A stretch of 40,469 nt of DNA from Actinomycetes bacterium (GTDB lineage Bacteria > Actinomycetota > Actinomycetes > Mycobacteriales > Mycobacteriaceae): the NCBI GenBank assembly GCA_022601275.1, contig JAHZIT010000007.1:1-40469 (forward strand). Reading direction: 5' to 3'. The position numbers were made by a program, and so were the translations under genes. Positions within the stretch are counted from its first letter, which is position 1; each line of letters starts with the position of its first letter. Below the pieces are notes generated by a model that worked only from the letters and a program-made list of their open reading frames with translations, was not told the DNA's origin and searched no databases. Positions 1-12,020 of the stretch are shown here, one piece after another.

Positions 1-621
1 CCCAAGGGCGAGGACGGCAACAGGGGCTCGCTGGTCTTCACCAGCCCGACGACCTTGGTGGTGCAGACCGGCGATGCGGGCGACCCTGCGCTGGCCTCGG
101 ATCCCGAGTCGATGGCCGGCAAGCTGCTGCGCATCGAGCAGCCGACCACGGTTGACCAGGCCCCCACGACAACGGCGTTGTCAGGTTTGGGCTCTGCCGG
201 CGCCATGTGCGTCGACCCCTCCGACGATGCCCTCTACGTCACCGACCGGACAGCGGACGCCGACCGGTTACAGCGCATCAGCAAGGATTCGACGGTGTCG
301 ACGGTGTGGACCTGGCCCGATCGTCCCGGCGTGGCGGGATGCTCAGCGATGGATGGAACGGTCTTGGTGAACCTGGTCGACACCAAGCAGACAGTCGCCG
401 TTCGGATGGCTCCCGACACCGGCGCGGTGACCGGCGACCCTGAGGTCGTCCGCGAGGACAAGCACGGTCACGCATGGGCGTTGGCGGTGTCACCGGATGG
501 CAACGTCTGGGGCGCCACGGTCAACAAGACCGCCGGCGACGCCATGAACCTCGATGACGTGGTGTTCCCGTTGTTCCCACAAGGTGGCGGGTTCCCCCGC
601 ACCAACGCCGACAAGACCTGA
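1..621 (+). CDS. lppZ: LppZ-like lipoprotein, sugar/sorbosone dehydrogenase-type beta-propeller (3' part)
   Basis: The reading frame is open from base 1 to a TGA at 619-621, so only the C-terminal ~206 residues are present and the start and lipobox lie outside the window. The visible part has propeller-blade signatures: a stretch ending AGKLLRIE, then repeats such as GSAGAMCVDPSDDALYVTD and WALAVSPDGNVWGATV. This fits the glucose/sorbosone dehydrogenase fold of M. tuberculosis LppZ (Rv3006), and the neighbouring gat genes agree with that position. In that family the protein is an exported lipoprotein; its substrate is not established. The frame is intact and the C-terminus looks natural. Confidence 0.8.
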   Translation, partial: PKGEDGNRGSLVFTSPTTLVVQTGDAGDPALASDPESMAGKLLRIEQPTTVDQAPTTTALSGLGSAGAMCVDPSDDALYVTDRTADADRLQRISKDSTVSTVWTWPDRPGVAGCSAMDGTVLVNLVDTKQTVAVRMAPDTGAVTGDPEVVREDKHGHAWALAVSPDGNVWGATVNKTAGDAMNLDDVVFPLFPQGGGFPRTNADKT

Positions 622-713
622 TCCGGGGCAATTCCTCGAGCGGGTCAACTCTGAGGCCGCGGCTCAGCAGCTCGTTTCCTGGCAGAAGTTTCCGAGAAGA
701 ATAGGTATCTACG

Positions 714-1175
714 ATGGGTTTCAGCACACAGAACGGCACCCGAGGAGCCCGCCAGCCCGGCGGTGTTCTGCTGCGACTGGTGAACAATCTCTTCACCCGC
801 CGCATCCGCAAGCGCGGAAAGCTGACCGGAGACAGCCACGGGCTGGTGCTGACCGTCATCGGGCGCAAGAGTGGCGAACGTCGCAGCACGCCGCTCATGT
901 GGTTTCCCGCCGACGATGGCAGCCGGCTGATTGTCGCCTCGGCGGCGGGGGCCCGCCGAAACCCCGGCTGGTACTACAACATCGCCGAGAATCCGGACCG
1001 GGTGCAGATAGAGATCGGCGGGCGCACCATCCCGGTCACTGCCGTGCAACTCCACGGTGAGGAGCGGGAGGCCGCGTGGCGGGTGATTACCGCCGACTCG
1101 GCGCGGTTTGTGAAATATCAGCAACAAACCGACCGGGAATTGCCGGTCATCCGGTTGACCGAGCGGAGCACATAG
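714..1175 (+). CDS. DUF385 / deazaflavin (F420)-dependent nitroreductase-family protein
   Basis: 153 residues, the usual length for the DUF385 family that includes the mycobacterial F420-dependent reductase Ddn. The family core is visible: LTVIGRKSGERRSTPLMW (GRKSG at residues 50-54), then a strand, and NPGWYYN at 83-89, elements that in this split-barrel fold line the F420 pocket. Members reduce quinones, nitroimidazoles or other acceptors using F420H2; the substrate here cannot be told. The ATG at 714 follows a weakly purine-rich stretch. It lies 92 bp after the lppZ-like gene on the same strand and converges on the histidine kinase gene. Confidence 0.8.
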   Translation: MGFSTQNGTRGARQPGGVLLRLVNNLFTRRIRKRGKLTGDSHGLVLTVIGRKSGERRSTPLMWFPADDGSRLIVASAAGARRNPGWYYNIAENPDRVQIEIGGRTIPVTAVQLHGEEREAAWRVITADSARFVKYQQQTDRELPVIRLTERST

Positions 1176-1207
1176 GGCAGGCCGGATTGCTGGACCGTAG
1201 GCCGATC

Positions 1208-1231
1208 AGAGAGGCAGTCGCTCGTCTCTCT
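1208..1231. terminator. Weak hairpin between convergent genes
   Basis: AGAGAG (1208-1213) pairs with CTCTCT (1226-1231) around a 12-nt loop, in the 81-bp gap between the convergent DUF385 and histidine kinase genes. The stem is short and no T-run follows, so it is only a possible bidirectional termination signal. Confidence 0.25.
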
Positions 1232-1256
1232 TCAATTCCCCCTGGTGCATCCGGCG

Positions 1257-2621
1257 TCAGCGCAGCCCCGATCCCTGCAGGCGCAGTATCAGCCGGGTGC
1301 CGCCCAGGGGGCTGACCTCGAGCGCCGCTGTGCCACCGTGAATCTCAGCCTGCTGTGCCACCAGCGCCAGGCCCAGGCCCGAACCCGACCTGGATGCGGT
1401 GGTGCCGCGGTGGAAACGTTCGAACACCGCCACCCGTTCCTGTTCGGGCACTCCGGATCCGTTGTCGTCGACCGCGATCTCCACTCCCGCCGAGGAACTG
1501 ACCACGCTCAACCGGACCTGCGTCGCTCCGCCATGTTTGACAGCGTTGGCGATGGCGTTGTCGACGACGAGCCGGAGTCCGGCGGGCATGCCGAGCATCA
1601 GCACCGTGGTCGACGAGGCCAGCGAAACGTCCAGCCCGGGATAGTTGTGTGTCGCGTCGTGGGCTGCGCGATCGAGCAGCTCTGCGACGTCGACGGGGAC
1701 GAAGTCGTCCACGGTGGTCAACTCCCCCTGCGCCAACCGCTCCAATGCCGTGAGCGTCGCCTCGATCCGGGTCTGCGTACGCATGACGTCGGTGATCACT
1801 TCCTTGCGCTGCTCGGCGCCGAGGTCGAGGGTCAACAGCACCTCGAGGTTGGTTCGCATCGCCGTCAGAGGCGTACGGAGTTCGTGGGAGGCGACAGCGG
1901 CGAAGTCGCGGGCCGATTCGAGCGCGGCGCGGGTGCGCTGCTGCTGGTCACCGACCCGGGCGAGCATGCCCTCCACGGCTTCGGAGATCTCGACCGCCTC
2001 CCACACCCCGCGTACCTGTAGTTCATCGGGATTGGACTGCGCGTTGATGACCCGGGCCTGTTGGGCCAGCAACCGGAAAGGGTTCACCATGATCAGCGCA
2101 AACACCCACCCGACGAGCAGGGTTCCCAGGATCACCCCGGCACAGATCCAGAACACCCGCCAGTGCAGCGAATCGATGCGGGCCTGCGTTTCGGCGAGCG
2201 GCGCGCCGAGCGCGATGGACGCACTGCCAGTGGTGATGGTTCGGACCCGGTACTCGACGCCCCCGATCGAAACATCGGCGTACCCGCTGGCGAGCTCGGG
2301 CAACACGATATCGGCGGGGATGGACACCGTGGCGCTCCCGATACGGGCGGTGCGCACGAGGCCGCCCTCCGTGGGTTCGGGGCCGATGCCGTCCTGCGCG
2401 CTGCGAAGCAGCGTGTTGACGTCGCCGAGGCTCGACAGCGAGTCCAGACGCTGATCGAGCTGGGCATACTGGTCGTTGGTGACACCGACCCACACCCACA
2501 CTCCCAGTATCAGCACCAGAATGATCACGCCAAGCTGAGCGAGGATGACGATCGAGCGCAGCGACAGCAGCCGAAGCGGATGCGCCAAGATGCGGTACAC
2601 CACGTCCTGAAATCGCTTCAT
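1257..2621 (-). CDS. PrrB-like sensor histidine kinase (orphan)
   Basis: Membrane histidine kinase of about 454 residues. Order: short cytoplasmic lead, TM1 (about 24-45), extracytoplasmic domain of ~105 residues, TM2 (about 154-178), HAMP-like linker, dimerisation domain with ASHELRTPLTAMRTNLEVL (phospho-acceptor His246), then an ATPase domain with N-box NAIANAVKHGG, G1 DDNGSGVP, F-box FERFHRG and G2 GSGLGLALV. The sequence closely recalls M. tuberculosis PrrB (Rv0902c) as I remember it, including the sensor domain. No response regulator gene is nearby. The start is the ATG at 2621; an in-frame GTG at 2630 would add three residues, and the GGAG lies within this GTGGAGCTGATG, only 3 nt from the ATG. 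All key catalytic boxes are intact. Confidence 0.85.
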   Translation of the reverse strand: MKRFQDVVYRILAHPLRLLSLRSIVILAQLGVIILVLILGVWVWVGVTNDQYAQLDQRLDSLSSLGDVNTLLRSAQDGIGPEPTEGGLVRTARIGSATVSIPADIVLPELASGYADVSIGGVEYRVRTITTGSASIALGAPLAETQARIDSLHWRVFWICAGVILGTLLVGWVFALIMVNPFRLLAQQARVINAQSNPDELQVRGVWEAVEISEAVEGMLARVGDQQQRTRAALESARDFAAVASHELRTPLTAMRTNLEVLLTLDLGAEQRKEVITDVMRTQTRIEATLTALERLAQGELTTVDDFVPVDVAELLDRAAHDATHNYPGLDVSLASSTTVLMLGMPAGLRLVVDNAIANAVKHGGATQVRLSVVSSSAGVEIAVDDNGSGVPEQERVAVFERFHRGTTASRSGSGLGLALVAQQAEIHGGTAALEVSPLGGTRLILRLQGSGLR

Positions 2622-2645
2622 CAGCTCCACGCCCGCCCGTCGTCC

Positions 2646-2705
2646 GAAATATTGTGGCCCGAAATACTGTGGCCCTAATTCTTGTCGCCCGAAATACTTT
2701 CGTCG
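2646..2705. repeat. Four tandem 15-bp imperfect repeats upstream of the kinase gene
   Basis: Units on the + strand: GAAATATTGTGGCCC (2646-2660), GAAATACTGTGGCCC (2661-2675), TAATTCTTGTCGCCC (2676-2690), GAAATACTTTCGTCG (2691-2705). They fill most of the 101-bp gap between the gatB stop codon (2723-2725) and the kinase start, and are AT-richer than their surroundings. They could be a minisatellite or repeated binding sites in the leader of the kinase gene. Confidence 0.85.
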
Positions 2706-2722
2706 GGAACGCTGCTCACCGT

Positions 2723-4228
2723 TCAGCTACAGGCGGCCTCGACCAGCTCACGCACTCGCGCGGCGTCGGCCTGGCCCTTGGTCGCTTTCATCACGGCACC
2801 AACTATCGCACCGGCGGCCTGGATCTTGCCGCCGCGGATCTTCTCGGCGATGTCGGGGTTGGCGGCCAACGCCTCGTCGACGGCGGCCTGGATCAACGAG
2901 TCATCCCGCACCACCGCCAGGCCGCGTGCGGTCATCACCTCCTCGGGATCGCCCTCGCCGGCGAGCACACCCTCGACGACCTGGCGAGCAAGTTTGTTGG
3001 ACAGCTTGCCCTCGTCAACGAGCTTGATCACCTCGGCGACCTGGGCCGGGGTGATGGGCAAATCGGGCAAACCCACCGAAATCTCGTTGGCTTTCTGCAC
3101 CAGGAAGTTCCCCCACCAGGCCTTTGCGGCGTCGCTCGACGCGCCATGATCGACGGTCGCGGTGATCAGATCGATGGCACCGATGTTGACAAGGTCGCGC
3201 ATCACCTCGTCGGAGAGTCCCCATTCCTGCTGAATTCGCTTCCGGGACAACCACGGAAGCTCAGGGATTGTCAGGCGCAGCTTCTCGACGTAGTCAGCAC
3301 CGGGGGCCACTGGCTCCAGATCCGGCTCGGGAAAATAGCGGTAGTCCTGCGCGGTCTCCTTGCTGCGGCCGGGCGAGGTGTGACCGTCCTCGTGGAAATG
3401 CCGGGTCTCCTGCAGGACCGTGCCGCCCGAGCTCAACACCGCAGCCTGCCGGCGCATCTCGTAGCGGACGGCAACCTCCACGCTCTTGAGTGAGTTGACA
3501 TTCTTGGTCTCGGTACGCGTGCCGAACTCTGCCTGCCCGGTCGGTTTCAGCGACACGTTGGAATCGCAGCGCATCGAACCCTGATCCATCCGCACGTCGG
3601 ATACGCCAAGGCCGCGCAACAGATCTCGTAGCGCCGTAACGTAGGCGCGCGCGATCTCGGGCGCCCGCTCGGCCGTGCCCTCGATGGGCTTGGTCACGAT
3701 CTCGATGAGCGGCACCCCGGCCCGGTTGTAGTCGATCAGCGAGGTGGTCGCACCCTCGATTCGCCCGGTTTCGCTACCCAGATGGGTCAGCTTGCCGGTG
3801 TCTTCCTCCATGTGGGCCCGCTCGATGTCGATCCGCCAGGTGGTGCCGTCGTCGAGCGGGACATCGACGTGGCCGTTGATCGCGATGGGTTCGTCGTACT
3901 GGCTGATCTGATAGTTCTTCGGCTGGTCCGGATAGAAGTAGTTCTTGCGGGCAAACCGACCCCAGGGGGCGATCTCGCAGTTCAGCGCCAGGCCGATGCG
4001 GATCGCGGACTCCACGGCGACCTGGTTGAGCACCGGTAGCGAGCCCGGTAAACCCAGACACACCGGGCAGACCTGAGTGTTGGGCTCCTGACCGAACTTG
4101 TTGGCGCACCCGCAGAACATTTTGGTCTGCGTCGACAGCTCGACGTGAACCTCCATTCCCAGCACAGGCTCGTAGTCGGCGACGACCGCGTCGTATTCGA
4201 GCAGTTCAGCACCTGCCGCATCACTCAT
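2723..4228 (-). CDS. gatB: Aspartyl/glutamyl-tRNA(Asn/Gln) amidotransferase subunit B
   Basis: 501 residues, the normal GatB length. GatB binds mischarged Glu-tRNA(Gln) or Asp-tRNA(Asn), phosphorylates the acyl group and receives ammonia from GatA. Signatures: [18 protein letters not shown] near the N-terminus with the paired Cys of the zinc site (CPVCLGLPG), [14 protein letters not shown], the RCDSNVSL stretch, and the YqeY-like C-terminal tail ending in [10 protein letters not shown]. The start is the ATG at 4228 ([13 protein letters not shown]). The frame is open further upstream, but that would run into the oppositely transcribed oxidase gene and lacks conserved sequence. Unlike the usual mycobacterial layout, an oxidase gene separates it from pfkA-gatA-gatC. 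Confidence 0.95.
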   Translation of the reverse strand: MSDAAGAELLEYDAVVADYEPVLGMEVHVELSTQTKMFCGCANKFGQEPNTQVCPVCLGLPGSLPVLNQVAVESAIRIGLALNCEIAPWGRFARKNYFYPDQPKNYQISQYDEPIAINGHVDVPLDDGTTWRIDIERAHMEEDTGKLTHLGSETGRIEGATTSLIDYNRAGVPLIEIVTKPIEGTAERAPEIARAYVTALRDLLRGLGVSDVRMDQGSMRCDSNVSLKPTGQAEFGTRTETKNVNSLKSVEVAVRYEMRRQAAVLSSGGTVLQETRHFHEDGHTSPGRSKETAQDYRYFPEPDLEPVAPGADYVEKLRLTIPELPWLSRKRIQQEWGLSDEVMRDLVNIGAIDLITATVDHGASSDAAKAWWGNFLVQKANEISVGLPDLPITPAQVAEVIKLVDEGKLSNKLARQVVEGVLAGEGDPEEVMTARGLAVVRDDSLIQAAVDEALAANPDIAEKIRGGKIQAAGAIVGAVMKATKGQADAARVRELVEAACS

Positions 4229-4235
4229 GGTTGGA

Positions 4236-4241
4236 ATCCTA
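4236..4241 (-). promoter_or_regulatory. -10 hexamer of gatB (leaderless type)
   Basis: TAGGAT on the minus strand, ending 7 nt before the gatB ATG. This is the TANNNT spacing expected when transcription starts at or next to the start codon; no Shine-Dalgarno sequence is present. Confidence 0.45.
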
Positions 4242-4260
4242 TTCGTGCTTAGATCGATAG

Positions 4261-5691
4261 ATGTCGTTGGATCGCCGCACCTTCCTCCGAGCGGGCACGA
4301 TCGGAGTTCTGGCCGGGGGCGCTGCGCTGGCAGCCTGCTCCCGCCCGAACCCGCCCGCGGCAACCACCACGATGACCGCCGCGGTAACCGATATCGATCT
4401 CGGTGGCGGCGTCGTGGTGTCGACCTGGGCCTGGAACGGGCAGGTGCCTGCCAAAGAGATTCGCTTGCAACGCGGCCGGACACTGCGGATCATGCTCGCC
4501 AACGATCTTCCGGAGCCCTCCACCATCCACTGGCATGGCCTCGCGATCCCCAACGACATGGACGGCGTGCCTGTTCTGACCCAGCAGGCCGTCGCTCCCG
4601 GCTCGAACTTCCTCTACGAGTTCGTCGTACCCGACAGTGGAACCTACTGGGCACATCCGCACTTCGGGTCGCAGTTGGACCGCGGCCTGTACGCCCCGGT
4701 GATCATCGAGGACCCAGCCGACGGCGCCGACTACGACGATGAGCTGACGGTGGTGGTCGACGACTGGCTGGACGGTACCGGCACCGACCCGAACAAGGTG
4801 TTCGAGACGCTGCGCAGGACCGGCATGGAGCCGATGGAACCGGGCGGGCCACGCGTTACCCCGAGTATGCCGCTGGGCGAGGACGGCGGCGATGTCAGCT
4901 ACCCGTACTTCCTGATCAACGGTCGGGTTCCCGCGGACCCGCAGGTCGTCGAGTATCGGCCCGGCCAGCGGATTCGGCTACGCATCATCAATGCCGGAGG
5001 TGACACAGCGTTCCGGGTCGGCCTGCCGGGTATACCGATGACCGTCACCCACACCGACGGGTTTCCGGTCGTCCCCCGGCAGACCGATTCAGTGCTGCTG
5101 GGCATGGGTGAGCGGGCCGATGCGATCGTCACGATGGGCGACTTGTCGGTGCCGGTGGTGGCCAAGGCGTACGGCAAGGACGGCTATGCCCAGTTGAACC
5201 TGCGTACCAACAACGCCGCACTGCCCGGTGGCGATGCCGCCGTCTCGCGGTTTGCGGCCGTCCTGGCCGGCCAAATTCCGCTGGACACCGCGACACTCGA
5301 GCCCACCGAAGCCGATACTCTGCCCGATGCCGCGCCCAGCCAGACTTTGGACCTGCGGCTGGGCGGCCCGGTCGACCCATACACGTGGGTGATCAACGAC
5401 AAGGTCTACGACCCCGAATCACCCGGGCTGCCAGTGAGCCCCGGCCAGCGCATGCGGATTCGCTACATCAACGAGTCGATGATGTTTCATCCAATGCATT
5501 TGCACGGGCACACGTTCCAGGTTCAGGGCGCCAAAGGTCCGCGCGCGCGCAAAGACACCGTCCTTGTTCCGCCCCAGGCAACGGTGGTGGCAGATTTCGA
5601 CACCGACAATCCTGGCAATTGGATAACCCACTGCCACAACGAATACCATCTCGAAGCTGGGATGGCGACCTACCTGCAGTACGCCCCGTGA
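4261..5691 (+). CDS. Multicopper oxidase, Tat-exported lipoprotein
   Basis: 476 residues. The N-terminus has a Tat motif (DRRTFLRAG) and a lipobox (LAAC, Cys26), so the enzyme is probably lipid-anchored outside the membrane. All four copper-binding segments are intact: HWHG (90-93), AHPH (131-134), HPMHLHGH (from His410) and [12 protein letters not shown] (457-468), which carries the type 1 Cys458 and axial Met468. These enzymes couple one-electron substrate oxidation to O2 reduction; mycobacterial MmcO (Rv0846c) oxidises Cu(I) and aids copper tolerance, a reasonable guess here. It starts 32 bp from gatB on the opposite strand and is placed between gatB and pfkA, which are neighbours in M. 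tuberculosis, suggesting an insertion here or loss there. Confidence 0.9.
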   Translation: MSLDRRTFLRAGTIGVLAGGAALAACSRPNPPAATTTMTAAVTDIDLGGGVVVSTWAWNGQVPAKEIRLQRGRTLRIMLANDLPEPSTIHWHGLAIPNDMDGVPVLTQQAVAPGSNFLYEFVVPDSGTYWAHPHFGSQLDRGLYAPVIIEDPADGADYDDELTVVVDDWLDGTGTDPNKVFETLRRTGMEPMEPGGPRVTPSMPLGEDGGDVSYPYFLINGRVPADPQVVEYRPGQRIRLRIINAGGDTAFRVGLPGIPMTVTHTDGFPVVPRQTDSVLLGMGERADAIVTMGDLSVPVVAKAYGKDGYAQLNLRTNNAALPGGDAAVSRFAAVLAGQIPLDTATLEPTEADTLPDAAPSQTLDLRLGGPVDPYTWVINDKVYDPESPGLPVSPGQRMRIRYINESMMFHPMHLHGHTFQVQGAKGPRARKDTVLVPPQATVVADFDTDNPGNWITHCHNEYHLEAGMATYLQYAP

Positions 5692-5721
5692 CAGGTCACC
5701 TCTTCACCCGAAGGCCGGGAC

Positions 5722-6753
5722 TCACCCGAAGAACTCGGCGGCGTCATCATATCGACTCTGCGGCACCAGCTTGAGCTGACGCACGGCGTCGGAAAGTGCA
5801 ACACGGCCGATGTCCTGGCCGCGCAGCGACACCATCATTCCGTACTCGCCGGCATGCGCGGCATCTGCGGCGTTCACCCCGAAGCGGGTGGCCAGTACCC
5901 GGTCATACGGCGTCGGGATACCGCCCCGCTGCACATGCCCGAGAACCGTGACCCGCACTTCCTTGTTGATCCGCTGCTCGACCTCGACGGCCAGTTGTTG
6001 CGCGACCCCGGTGAACTTTTCGTGACCGAACTCGTCGGTTCCGCCCTTGCGCAACTGCATCGAACCCGCAGCGGGCTTCGCGCCCTCGGCCACCACACAG
6101 ATGAAGTGCGAATCGCCGCGCACGAACCGCTGCTTCACCAAGCGGCACACCTCTTCGACGTCGAACGGCTGTTCCGGGATAAGGGTCATGTGCGCACCTG
6201 AGGCCAGCCCGGCGTTCAAAGCGATCCAGCCGGCGTGGCGACCCATGACCTCGACGAGCATCACCCGCTGATGCGATTCGGCGGTGCTGTGCAGTCGGTC
6301 GATTGCGTCGGTCGCAACATGAAGCGCGGTGTCATGGCCGAAAGTCACATCGGTGCAGTCGATGTCGTTGTCGATCGTCTTGGGGACGCCTACTACCGGG
6401 ACGTTCTCCTCGGACAGCCAGTGCGCCGCGGTCAGTGTGCCCTCGCCACCGATCGGGATCAGCACATCGATCCCGTTGTCCTCCAGCGTCTGCTTGATCT
6501 GAGCCAGACCCGCCCGAAGCTTGTCGGGATTGACCCGCGCGGTGCCGAGCACGGTGCCGCCCTTGGCGAGCAGCCGGTCGTTTCGGTCGTCGTTCCTGAG
6601 TTGAATGCGACGGTCTTCCAGCAGCCCGCGCCAGCCGTCCTGAAAACCGACCACCGAGGAGCCGTACCGGACGTCGCAGGTGCGCACCACGGCCCTGATC
6701 ACCGCGTTCAATCCGGGACAGTCGCCGCCGCCGGTCAGCACTCCGATACGCAT
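5722..6753 (-). CDS. pfkA: 6-phosphofructokinase
   Basis: 343 residues, the same length as M. tuberculosis PfkA (Rv3010c). It phosphorylates fructose 6-phosphate in glycolysis. Visible: the N-terminal nucleotide loop [33 protein letters not shown] (catalytic Asp in TIDND), and EVMGRHAGW. In E. coli numbering, GGEGTL keeps Gly104, which favours ATP over pyrophosphate, while PKTIDND has Lys at 124, the residue found in PPi enzymes; this mixed pattern is usual for actinobacterial members. Translation from the ATG at 6753 begins 17 bp after the gatA stop, so it is probably co-transcribed with gatC-gatA. Confidence 0.95.
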   Translation of the reverse strand: MRIGVLTGGGDCPGLNAVIRAVVRTCDVRYGSSVVGFQDGWRGLLEDRRIQLRNDDRNDRLLAKGGTVLGTARVNPDKLRAGLAQIKQTLEDNGIDVLIPIGGEGTLTAAHWLSEENVPVVGVPKTIDNDIDCTDVTFGHDTALHVATDAIDRLHSTAESHQRVMLVEVMGRHAGWIALNAGLASGAHMTLIPEQPFDVEEVCRLVKQRFVRGDSHFICVVAEGAKPAAGSMQLRKGGTDEFGHEKFTGVAQQLAVEVEQRINKEVRVTVLGHVQRGGIPTPYDRVLATRFGVNAADAAHAGEYGMMVSLRGQDIGRVALSDAVRQLKLVPQSRYDDAAEFFG

Positions 6754-6770
6754 GCTGCCATTCTCCCCTG

Positions 6771-8255
6771 TTACAGCGCGGCCGGCAGCGGACCGCGAGC
6801 GGCCTCATATGCCGCACCCACCCGGTAGAGGCGGTCATCGGCCAGCGCCGGGGCCATGAGCTGCAGCCCGACGGGCAGTTCATCGTCCCCCGACAGTCCC
6901 GACGGCACTGACATTCCGCAGTGGCCGGCCAGGTTCAGCGGCAACGTGCACAGGTCGAACAGATACATCGACAGCGGGTCATCGACCTTCTCCCCGAGGC
7001 GGAACGCCGTTGTGGGGGTAGTAGGAGTGACCAAGACGTCGACACTGCGGTAGGCGTCGTCGAGGTCCCGGGCGATCAATGTGCGGACCTTCTGGGCCTG
7101 GTTGTAGTACGCGTCGTAGTAGCCCGCGGACAGTGCGTAAGCACCGATCATGATCCGGCGTTTGACCTCGGGGCCGAAACCGGCAGCGCGGGTCAGCGCC
7201 ATCACCTCTTCGGCACTGTGGGTACCGTCGTCGCCGATCCGGAGGCCGTACCGCATCCCGTCGAACTTCGCCAGGTTCGACGACACCTCCGAGGGCAGGA
7301 TCAGGTAGTACGCCGGCAACGAGTAGTCGATGTGCGGACAGTCCACCTCGCTGACGATCGCACCCAGCTCTGCCAGCTGATCGACAGCGGCGTTGAAAGA
7401 ATCGAGCACCCCCGACTGGTAGCCCTCCCCGGTGTGCAGCTGTTTGATCACACCGACGCGCACCCCGGCCAGATCGCCGGTCGCACCCGCTCTGGCTGCG
7501 CCCACGACGTCAGGCACGTCCGCCTCGACCGACGTCGAATCACACGGGTCGTGGCCGGCGATGACAGCGTGCAGCAGCGCGGTGTCCAGCACCGTGCGCG
7601 CGCACGGACCACCCTGGTCCAGCGACGAGGCGCAGGCGATCAGCCCGTACCGGGACACCGTGCCGTAAGTGGGTTTCACACCGACTGTTGCGGTGAGCGC
7701 CGCCGGTTGGCGAATCGATCCCCCGGTGTCGGATCCGATGGCCAACGGAGCCTGGAAGGCGGCCAGCGCCGCCGCGCTACCGCCGCCCGATCCGCCGGGC
7801 ACCCGGGTGACGTCCCACGGATTTCGGGTGGGCCCATACGCCGAGTTCTCGGTGGACGAGCCCATTGCGAACTCGTCCATGTTCGTCTTGCCGAGGATCG
7901 GGATGCCCGCCGCGCGCAGCCGCGCGGTCACCGTCGCGTCATACGGCGACATCCAGCCCTCGAGGATCTTCGACCCGCACGTCGTGGGCATATCGGTGGT
8001 TGTGAACACGTCCTTGAGCGCCAGCGGGACCCCGGCCAGCGGCGACGGTAACTGCTTACCGGCCGCGACGGCGGCGTCGACGGCGGCTGCGGACCTCAGC
8101 GCCGCATCGGCAGCGACATGCACGAAGGCGCGGTAATCGCCGTCGGTAGCGGCGATCTGGTCCAGGCATGCCTGCGTCACCTCTGTCGAGGACACCTCCC
8201 CTGCGGCGATCCTGGCGCCCAGGGTCGCCGCGTCGAACCTGGTCAGCCGGCTCAT
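6771..8255 (-). CDS. gatA: Aspartyl/glutamyl-tRNA(Asn/Gln) amidotransferase subunit A
   Basis: 494 residues, full length. GatA is the glutaminase of the GatCAB complex and passes ammonia to GatB. The amidase-signature triad is in place: Lys81 (PLALKDVF), cis-Ser156 in PGGSGGGSA, and nucleophile Ser180 in [12 protein letters not shown]. The signature reads GGSGGGS where many relatives have GGSSGGS; the catalytic Ser is unaffected. The start ATG overlaps the gatC stop (ATGA, 8252-8255), indicating translational coupling in the order gatC-gatA-pfkA. Confidence 0.96.
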   Translation of the reverse strand: MSRLTRFDAATLGARIAAGEVSSTEVTQACLDQIAATDGDYRAFVHVAADAALRSAAAVDAAVAAGKQLPSPLAGVPLALKDVFTTTDMPTTCGSKILEGWMSPYDATVTARLRAAGIPILGKTNMDEFAMGSSTENSAYGPTRNPWDVTRVPGGSGGGSAAALAAFQAPLAIGSDTGGSIRQPAALTATVGVKPTYGTVSRYGLIACASSLDQGGPCARTVLDTALLHAVIAGHDPCDSTSVEADVPDVVGAARAGATGDLAGVRVGVIKQLHTGEGYQSGVLDSFNAAVDQLAELGAIVSEVDCPHIDYSLPAYYLILPSEVSSNLAKFDGMRYGLRIGDDGTHSAEEVMALTRAAGFGPEVKRRIMIGAYALSAGYYDAYYNQAQKVRTLIARDLDDAYRSVDVLVTPTTPTTAFRLGEKVDDPLSMYLFDLCTLPLNLAGHCGMSVPSGLSGDDELPVGLQLMAPALADDRLYRVGAAYEAARGPLPAAL

Positions 8256-8605
8256 TCGGCTTCTCCCAGAATCCGCGGGACGGCGAACCGCTCGTCAGTG
8301 GCCTCCGGCGCCGCCGCAAGGGCCTGTTCCTGGGTCAGGGACGGCCGGGGCACGTCGGAACGGAAGACGTTGACCACCCCCCCGGTTTTTCCGTCGCCCT
8401 CCGAGCCTGGGCCCCCCGCGGCTGCCCGCCGGACCAACGGATTGTCGGTGGCCTCCACCCCGGTCACATCGACCGCCTGGATCCGACTGACATGGCCGAG
8501 GATGGCGTCCAGCTGGCCGACGAAGCTGTCAAGCTCGCTTTCGGTCAGTGCAAGCCGGGCGAGGCGTGCCAAGTGAGCAACCTCGTCTCGAGAGATTTGT
8601 GACAC
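8252..8605 (-). CDS. gatC: Aspartyl/glutamyl-tRNA(Asn/Gln) amidotransferase subunit C, with insertion
   Basis: 117 residues from the GTG at 8605 ([20 protein letters not shown]). GatC wraps around GatA and stabilises the GatCAB complex. The N-terminal helices and the C-terminal RFAVPRILG anchor are typical. Compared with the M. tuberculosis protein (about 99 residues) there are some 18 extra residues, rich in Gly, Ala and Lys, between TDNPL and VNVFR (about residues 58-75). The frame is open further upstream, but conservation begins at VSQIS and a -10-like hexamer precedes this GTG. It overlaps gatA by 4 bp. Confidence 0.93.
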   Translation of the reverse strand: MSQISRDEVAHLARLARLALTESELDSFVGQLDAILGHVSRIQAVDVTGVEATDNPLVRRAAAGGPGSEGDGKTGGVVNVFRSDVPRPSLTQEQALAAAPEATDERFAVPRILGEAE

Positions 8606-8613
8606 GCCCAGGG

Positions 8614-8619
8614 AGCCTA
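8614..8619 (-). promoter_or_regulatory. -10 hexamer of gatC-gatA-pfkA (leaderless type)
   Basis: TAGGCT on the minus strand, 8 nt before the gatC GTG and with no ribosome binding site between. It supports the start at 8605 rather than a longer protein. Confidence 0.45.
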
Positions 8620-8701
8620 GTTCAGCCCGACCGGCGGCGGGCCGCCCCACCTGCCTGTCGCGAATGCGCCCGAGTCGCCTGCCGGCACGCTCCATGCAAC
8701 A

Positions 8702-11498
<2,797 letters not shown>

Positions 11499-11520
11499 TC
11501 GAAGCGCCCGATCCGCTGGA

Positions 11521-11526
11521 TACGCT
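11521..11526 (+). promoter_or_regulatory. -10 hexamer of the YjbR-family gene (leaderless type)
   Basis: TACGCT followed by GGCGCC and the ATG at 11533: perfect -12 to -7 placement. It lies only 22 bp from the opposed ligA hexamer, so the 46-bp gap holds two face-to-face promoters. Confidence 0.5.
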
Positions 11527-11532
11527 GGCGCC

Positions 11533-11952
11533 ATGCCGCATCCGATCATGTTCGGCGACGACGACATGGGACTGCCCGAGTTGCGCAGCATCGCGCTTGG
11601 ATTCCCGGGGGCATTCGAGAAGGTCTCCTGGGGCAGGCCGGTGTTCTGCGCGCCCAAGATGTTCGTGATGTACGGCGGTAGCGTCAAAGGCGAGCGGGCG
11701 AGCGCGCGCGACACCAAGGGCCAGTACGTGCAGTACCCGCATTCGGTGCTGATCAAGGTCGACGACAGCGACCGCAAGGCGCTCGAACAGGACACCCGGT
11801 TCTTCTACCCGGCCTACCTGGGGCCGTTCGGCTGGTTGGGCCTGGACTTTGCAGCCACCAAGGTGGACTGGGTCGAGGTGGCCGAACTGGTGGACTCGTC
11901 GTTTCGGTTGGTCGCTCCGAAGAAATCGATCAAACAACTCGACGGGCGCTGA
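11533..11952 (+). CDS. MmcQ/YjbR family DNA-binding-like protein
   Basis: 139 residues with the compact MmcQ/YjbR (CyaY-like) fold: an N-terminal helix LPELRSIALGFPGAFEKVSW, a beta sheet around GRPVFCAPKMFVMY, LIKVDD, a conserved FFYPAYLGPFGWLGLDF, and a C-terminal helix DWVEVAELVDSSFRLVAPK. The family is widespread in actinobacteria; its function is not established and the DNA-binding label rests on weak structural similarity. No ribosome binding site precedes it; a -10-like hexamer lies directly upstream. It points away from ligA toward the acyl-CoA ligase-like gene. Confidence 0.8.
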   Translation: MPHPIMFGDDDMGLPELRSIALGFPGAFEKVSWGRPVFCAPKMFVMYGGSVKGERASARDTKGQYVQYPHSVLIKVDDSDRKALEQDTRFFYPAYLGPFGWLGLDFAATKVDWVEVAELVDSSFRLVAPKKSIKQLDGR

Positions 11953-12020
11953 ACTGAATCCGACAACTGAATCCGGCGCCGAACCTATCTCCTGCGGGCC
12001 CGGCATGGTTCGATCGGTTC

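Noticed and set aside
4229..4483. Longer N-terminus for gatB
   Set aside because: It would overlap the oxidase coding region and has no GatB similarity; the ATG at 4228 fits family length and the -10 hexamer.
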